Origin: Phymorhynchus buccinoides
Lineage: Eukaryota; Mollusca; Gastropoda; Neogastropoda; Raphitomidae
DNA: 64,000 bases
Direction of reading: 5' to 3'
Assembly: GCA_017654935.2 (NCBI GenBank)
Contig: CM065684.1
Span: 58,974,177-59,038,176 of the forward strand
The notes under the pieces were generated by a model. That model was given only the letters and a program-made list of their open reading frames with translations. It did no database searches and was not told the origin of the DNA. Positions 59,827 through 64,000 of the stretch are shown here, piece by piece. Every line of letters starts with the position of its first letter. Position 1 is the first letter of the stretch. The translations under genes were made by a program, and so were the position numbers.

Positions 59827-61920
59827 GTAAGCCATGTACTCTTCTCATCACCATACCTCTCTATTATTCGTGGGGGGGTTTCTTTCTTGTCTTTAGAGAT
59901 CAAACAGTGTAAGGCACTCTTCTGATAATATTTTTCTATTTATTTGCTTCTCTGTTTTCACTCTTCTAATGATTCCTCAGTTTGTGAATGGTCTCTGTTT
60001 TCACTCTTCTTCTGATTCCTCTGTGAGTGGTCTCTATTTTCGCTCTTCTAACAATATTTCTCTTTCTTTTATTTGTAGCTCTCTTTTCAGTTTTCTATTT
60101 GTTTACTTTTGTTTTGTTTTGGCACTACCACTGTTTTTTCTCTTGTTAGTAAGGGCGGGGGGGCAATGTTTTGTCTTGAAATAACACTGAAAATAGTTCG
60201 CTTAGTCAAGTTAGTGTTTAGAGTTTTGTTCACTTTTGTTTAGGATTTCACAGTGGTAGTTTTCACACGGATCATGTGTGAGCATAGTACACATATTTTA
60301 GATTTTAACTGATTTTAGACGTAGATGCCTGAGTATGATTGGTGGGGCTACAAGCAACGTGATTTGAAATGAAATGTTAAAGCTGTTGTACTTGGGAGTG
60401 GTATGACGATTTTGTTCTAATTCCCCAAGACATTTGTCTGTTTCTTGAAAAAATCATATGATCAATCGTTTTCCGAAAGATGGCCAATAAGCTACTTCCT
60501 TTTTGTCCTTTTTCTGTTTGCATTCATTTTTATTCATGGGTGCAACTCTTTCAGTTTCACACTGATTTCAGTTTTGTGTTTTTTTGCCAGAAACTGAACT
60601 TCAGTTGTTGTTTTTTAATTCATTAAAAAAATTGACCACAAGTGATTTGGGGCATTTTAAATTTGGTTGCTCTATCCTGGAAGTCTCTGAGTCTCTCAAG
60701 GAATCTTGAAAACAGCATGGTGATGCCATATTTATTTCAAAGGCAATGTAATCATTGTACAAGGATTATCAGACTCAAACTGTCTCAGTCCATTTTAACT
60801 GTCTGGCTGTCTTGTTATCTCTCTCTTTTGTGTTGCCCCCCCCCCCCCCCCCTCCGAAACCTCTAACGGGGCTCTGCCCCTGTGCCCCGCCAGGGCCCTG
60901 GGCGGCCCCTGGACCTCTGCCTTTCAGCTTTTGTTTTCATTTTGGGGAGTTGCACCCATGTTTATTGATGAAGAGGTGTTTTCTCAAGACCACCTGATTC
61001 TTTCTAAGAGTGAAGTAACTTAATATTACATTTCTAGGAGTACGTTAAGCTTTCATTGCTGCTTGGACCGCTTCTTTCATGTTGTCTTTTTTTGAATGAG
61101 GGGAACATTACAAAGAAATCAATGATTGATTTGCATGAACATTTTGTTTCAAGAAACATTGGCATTCTGCTAGATAACTGTGGATTCAGCTTGACAATGT
61201 AGAAGCATGTGTCTTCACAACTTTCATATCTTTGAATTTATCAGTACTTTTCTTTTTGTTTTGTATAATCAACTTTAGAATGTTTTAAAAACATGAATGG
61301 ATCTCTAATGTATGTTGCACTTTCTCATTCCATTATTTCTACATACTTAGATTACTTTATTCTGTAAAATTCTGGATCCCTTACTTTATATACTTCATAG
61401 ATTATAGTTGTTTGTGCTTTTTACAAGAACTTTTTTTTTTTCTTTTAGAAAGAATAATTAGGTTTGATGACAATTTGACGTGACGGGTGATTGCTCTTGT
61501 TTTCTGACTGCTGCGGACAAAGGCATGAAGCAATGTCGGTGTTTGTGACGGGCATATTTGATATGGCATGATGGGAATGATGTGTGCATCATCATCACTG
61601 ATCATTCATCATCATTGTAATGAACATTCATTTTAACACCCATCACCATCACTCTGTGTGTTTCGTGTGCGTTCTTGATGTACATGTAGGTAGATTTTTT
61701 ATTGTGCTGTTAACTAATGTTGGAAGTTGTTTCAGTGTGAGAGTGTTGTGTTTTAGTTGTCATGCTGATCAACGTAATGGTTGTTGGTCCGTTTGTTGAT
61801 ATTTTAAACAGGAATTTCAAAACTTTAAAATATAATGGCAAAAAAATTAAATAGAAATGAACAACAAACAAGAACCAACAAAGAAATCATAACGTTTCAA
61901 AGTTTTTTTGTTTTTTTAAT
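59827..61920. other. Intron, no gene recognised
   Basis: Near 60.0 kb, 'GATTCCTCAGTTTGTGAATGG' and 'GATTCCTCTGTGAGTGG' are a small local duplication. A poly-C run (about 60837-60852) precedes a fragment of the 33.6-kb dispersed repeat, ending AGTTGCACCCATGTT near 60946-60960. No acceptor with an open phase-0 frame and recognisable tail was found. Confidence 0.5.
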
Positions 61921-61933
61921 AATTAGTGGGACC

Positions 61934-62340
61934 TCCCTATTAACTCTTCTACTGCCAAGTATTACTTAGACTGTTTACCGTTGCGCACCAAGTAATTTGC
62001 TGCTGCACTGATTTTCACACACACACACTTTAAAAATTCATTAAAAAAATACTCGCTTGAATCATCACTAAATTTACCTGTGTCGATCTGCTGCTACAAA
62101 CCCAAGATCGTTTCAACACTTTCGATGCTCTTTTTGATTCGCCTAAGTTCAGATTCTGCCACTTTTTCCACAGTAAATGCTTCGTCGGCACTATCGCCAT
62201 CTTGTAGAGGTTCACGCCCAAAGTTGTCAGTTTCCATCGTCGAAAATCGATTGAAAATTACAAAATTTAGCCTACAAATGAAGATGGCGGAAGGTTGTAC
62301 TTTCCCTGAGCGAACTGCGCATGTCACGGAAGTAAAGGAT
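61934..62340 (-). mobile_element. piggyBac-like element 5' end, truncated
   Basis: TTAA at 61934-61937 followed by CTCTTCTACTGCCAAG resembles the CCCTTTCACTGCCA ends of the TTAA MITEs. The sequence before it (TGGGACCTCCCTA) is the start of a family B MITE, so the target is again that MITE's terminal TTAA. The far side is cut by a family Y copy. Confidence 0.5.
62094..62237 (-). pseudogene. Possible transposase N-terminal remnant (47 codons)
   Basis: The minus-strand ATG at 62237 opens METDNFGREPLQDGDSADEA, then FTVEKVAESELRRIKKSIES, and stops at 62094. An acidic start near a TTAA terminus suggests a piggyBac-type transposase beginning. TVEKV also recalls a chromodomain start. There is no catalytic region. 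Confidence 0.35.
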
Positions 62341-62600
62341 TCAGCTGACACATTCCAGTTTCGGGGGAGCTCAAAGAAAACTATTTAGAAGATTTGTTTT
62401 TAAGGCAGGAGGTTGGGCCAATAAGTCAGAAAAATAGTTGATGATAGTAAGAAAAGGGAAAGGCAAGAATGAAAAAGAGTGATAGATTAGAGAAAGTTGA
62501 TAGCGCAGGACTTCCAGAAGGTGGGGGAACTACTTGTACTGAAAAACCTTCTGGTATCTCCATTGGAAGATTGGAGAGTGTTAAAGACCCCCCACGTCAC
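62335..62600 (-). repeat. Family Y repeat
   Basis: GCTGACACATTCCAGTTTCG to GGGGAACTACTTGTAC, reverse orientation, and on to GGTATCTCCATTGG. Confidence 0.75.
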
Positions 62601-62709
62601 GTGTCCAAATCATGGTTTTCATGTGTTTTCCCTCTTACAGCTGGTAAGGAATCTTAACAAATCTGCCAAGCATAAGAGGGAATGTGACACGTGACGTGGG
62701 GGGGTCTTT
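62583..62709. mobile_element. Short foldback element
   Basis: AAAGACCCCCCACGTCACGT and its inverted copy ACGTGACGTGGGGGGGTCTT enclose about 80 bp. The stem contains two CACGTG/ACGTCA boxes. A good acceptor (TTTTCCCTCTTACAG) lies inside. Confidence 0.7.
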
Positions 62710-62755
62710 GAGTGTATTGTCAAGTGATCATGGTGATTGATGGATGTTGCCGCAG

Positions 62756-62806
62756 ATTGGAAGGGAGCAGGTTGTGTATGTGAGGGTGCCTATTGGATAC
62801 GTGCAG
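62756..62806 (+). CDS. TMEM63: Candidate TMEM63 exon 21 (start of C-terminal tail)
   Basis: GTTGCCGCAG|ATTGG and GTGCAG|GTGGGT bound 51 nt, phase 0 on both sides, matching the phase after exon 20. It reads IGREQVVYVRVPIGYVQ, so the join would be ...NRYR-IGREQ. The position and the Tyr-x-basic/Ile context are plausible for the family, but the tail is poorly conserved. The pyrimidine tract is weak. A tandem array starts about 10 bp after the donor. Confidence 0.35.
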
Positions 62807-62814
62807 GTGGGTCT

Positions 62815-63300
62815 TAGGCTGGGGGTCAACTCTTTTAGCTTAGACCACATATTACAAATAGACTGGGGGTCAAGTCTTTTAGATTAGACCACATATTACA
62901 AATAGACTGGGGGTCAACTCTTTTAGCTTAGACCATATATTACAAATAGACTGGGGGTCAAGTCTTTTAGCTTAGACCACATATTACAAATAGACTGGGG
63001 GTCAACTCTTTTAGCTTAGACCACATATTACAAATAGACTGGGGGTCAAGTCTTTTAGCTTAGACCACATATTGCAAATAGACTGGGGGTCAACTCTTTT
63101 AGCTTAGACCACATATTACAAATAGACTGGGGGTCAACTCTTTTAGCTTAGACCACATATTACAAATAGACTGGGGGTCAAGTCTTTTAGCTTAGACCAC
63201 ATATTGCAAATAGACTGGGGGTCAACTCTTTTAGCTTAGACCACATATTACAAATAGACTGGGGGTCAACTCTTTTAGCTTAGACCAAATATTACAAACA
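62815..63300 (+). repeat. 44-bp tandem array, about 11 units
   Basis: The unit is CTGGGGGTCAACTCTTTTAG...ACATATTACAAATAGA. CAACTC and CAAGTC variants alternate for much of the array, so dimers were probably the unit of amplification. Confidence 0.95.
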
Positions 63301-63440
63301 GAACAAGTCTTGGGCATCACCGGTAGGTTGGGGTCGTGATTGTTCGGTCTGGGGTCAACTCTTTTAGCTTAGACCAAATATTACAAACAGAACGAGTCTT
63401 GGGCATCACCGGTAGGTTGGGGTCGTGATTGTTCGACAAA
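63300..63440 (+). repeat. Two-copy extension of the 44-bp array
   Basis: A modified unit plus GGGCATCACCGGTAGGTTGG and GGGTCGTGATTGTTCG occurs twice in tandem. Confidence 0.85.
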
Positions 63441-64000
63441 CACATTCTGCATGCCGGGCGAATGAGTAGTATAGCTACTCTTTTACCCAGTCTTTTTCAT
63501 TCTGCCCTCGGTCCGAAGGAACTGAGAACAGATTGTTTTGGGTTCTGTCTGTGCGTCAACAAAGGAGTGTAGGATTTGACCTTGTTTCATTTTTTATTTA
63601 ATAGGTTTTGTACCATTTTGAACAGATTTTGTAGCGTTGACTAGATTTTTGTTAGATTTTTTTTTCTTTCATGTGTGTATATATATATATCAGGTTAAGT
63701 GAAGTGAAAAGAGAAAAGCAATCAGAAAGAGAAAAGAACATTAACCCTATGCCTCCCGATCAATCGAACCGAGAATCGATCCTATTGCATAAGAGAAGGG
63801 GAGTAACTCCGAACGTCACACCAAATCTTTTATCTAAAAAAATCACCCAGAATAAAGTCGAACTCACATTTCGTTTCTGAAAGATGCATATTGAATAGCA
63901 ATGATGATATTTTCATTCGAAAGCTAACACAATGTCACACAACAAACCATGAATTAGAAGAAAAAATCCGTAATGGCGCTCCGAGCATCGCGCAGAGTCA
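63441..64000. other. No gene recognised
   Basis: Contains a short (AT)n run at about 63678-63689. No exon or element boundary could be supported up to the window end. Confidence 0.4.

Noticed and set aside
62641..62694. Terminal coding exon LVRNLNKSAKHKRECDT
   Set aside because: It has a good acceptor and the right phase but lies wholly within a foldback element. Kept only as an alternative in the findings.

Overview
The window is animal nuclear DNA, most likely from a mollusc and probably a marine gastropod. It has split genes with GT/AG introns, tRNA-derived SINEs, CR1/Jockey-like LINE fragments, many short inverted-repeat DNA transposons, and long CA/GA/poly-C tracts. The species call rests on repeat style and on the protein, so it is tentative. 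No bacterial-style gene, rRNA, CRISPR array or intact free-standing tRNA was seen.

The only host gene I can support is on the + strand. It encodes a TMEM63/CSC1-like protein (OSCA/TMEM63 mechanically gated cation channel family). Twenty coding exons between 17006 and 59826 were joined by hand. Every GT/AG junction keeps the reading frame, giving 722 codons from the initiator Met to the last transmembrane helix. A leader exon (16909-17005) and a possible untranslated first exon near 8.2-8.7 kb lie upstream. The short C-terminal tail is missing or lies in a weakly supported exon at 62756-62806. Small optional exons may add linker sequence between exons 2 and 3.

The striking feature is in the introns. 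Next to about half of the exons lie extra partial copies of that same exon, always cut at one end and always carrying the splice site. Upstream copies carry the acceptor: 14 copies before the TM2 exon, 12 before the TM3 exon, 2 before the 45846 exon, 3 before the TM10 exon, and a decayed 78-bp array of about 21 units before the TM8 exon. Downstream copies carry the donor: about 10 after the 43853 exon, 4 after the TM6 exon, and one or two after exons 1, 42798 and 48366. The TM3 array has a 75-bp period and is open in the host frame. One TM10 copy is intact and ends in its own stop, so it could act as an alternative last exon. I regard this set of splice-site-anchored exon-fragment minisatellites as the most likely novel observation.

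The rest is a dense repeat landscape. Regions 1-16.6 kb hold SINEs, LINE fragments, an inverted repeat pair, a 104-bp satellite with dimeric structure (12.2-13.3 kb) and a 22-bp minisatellite (15.2-16.4 kb). The introns hold several MITE families: a TA-flanked pogo-like family, TTAA-flanked piggyBac-like families, a 'TATAAGGCGC' hairpin family and others. Many are nested in ways that show their target sites. At least two, probably three, TTAA elements landed in the terminal TTAA of pogo-like MITEs. A pogo-like element landed in a MITE whose empty counterpart is also in the window. One locus is nested three deep.
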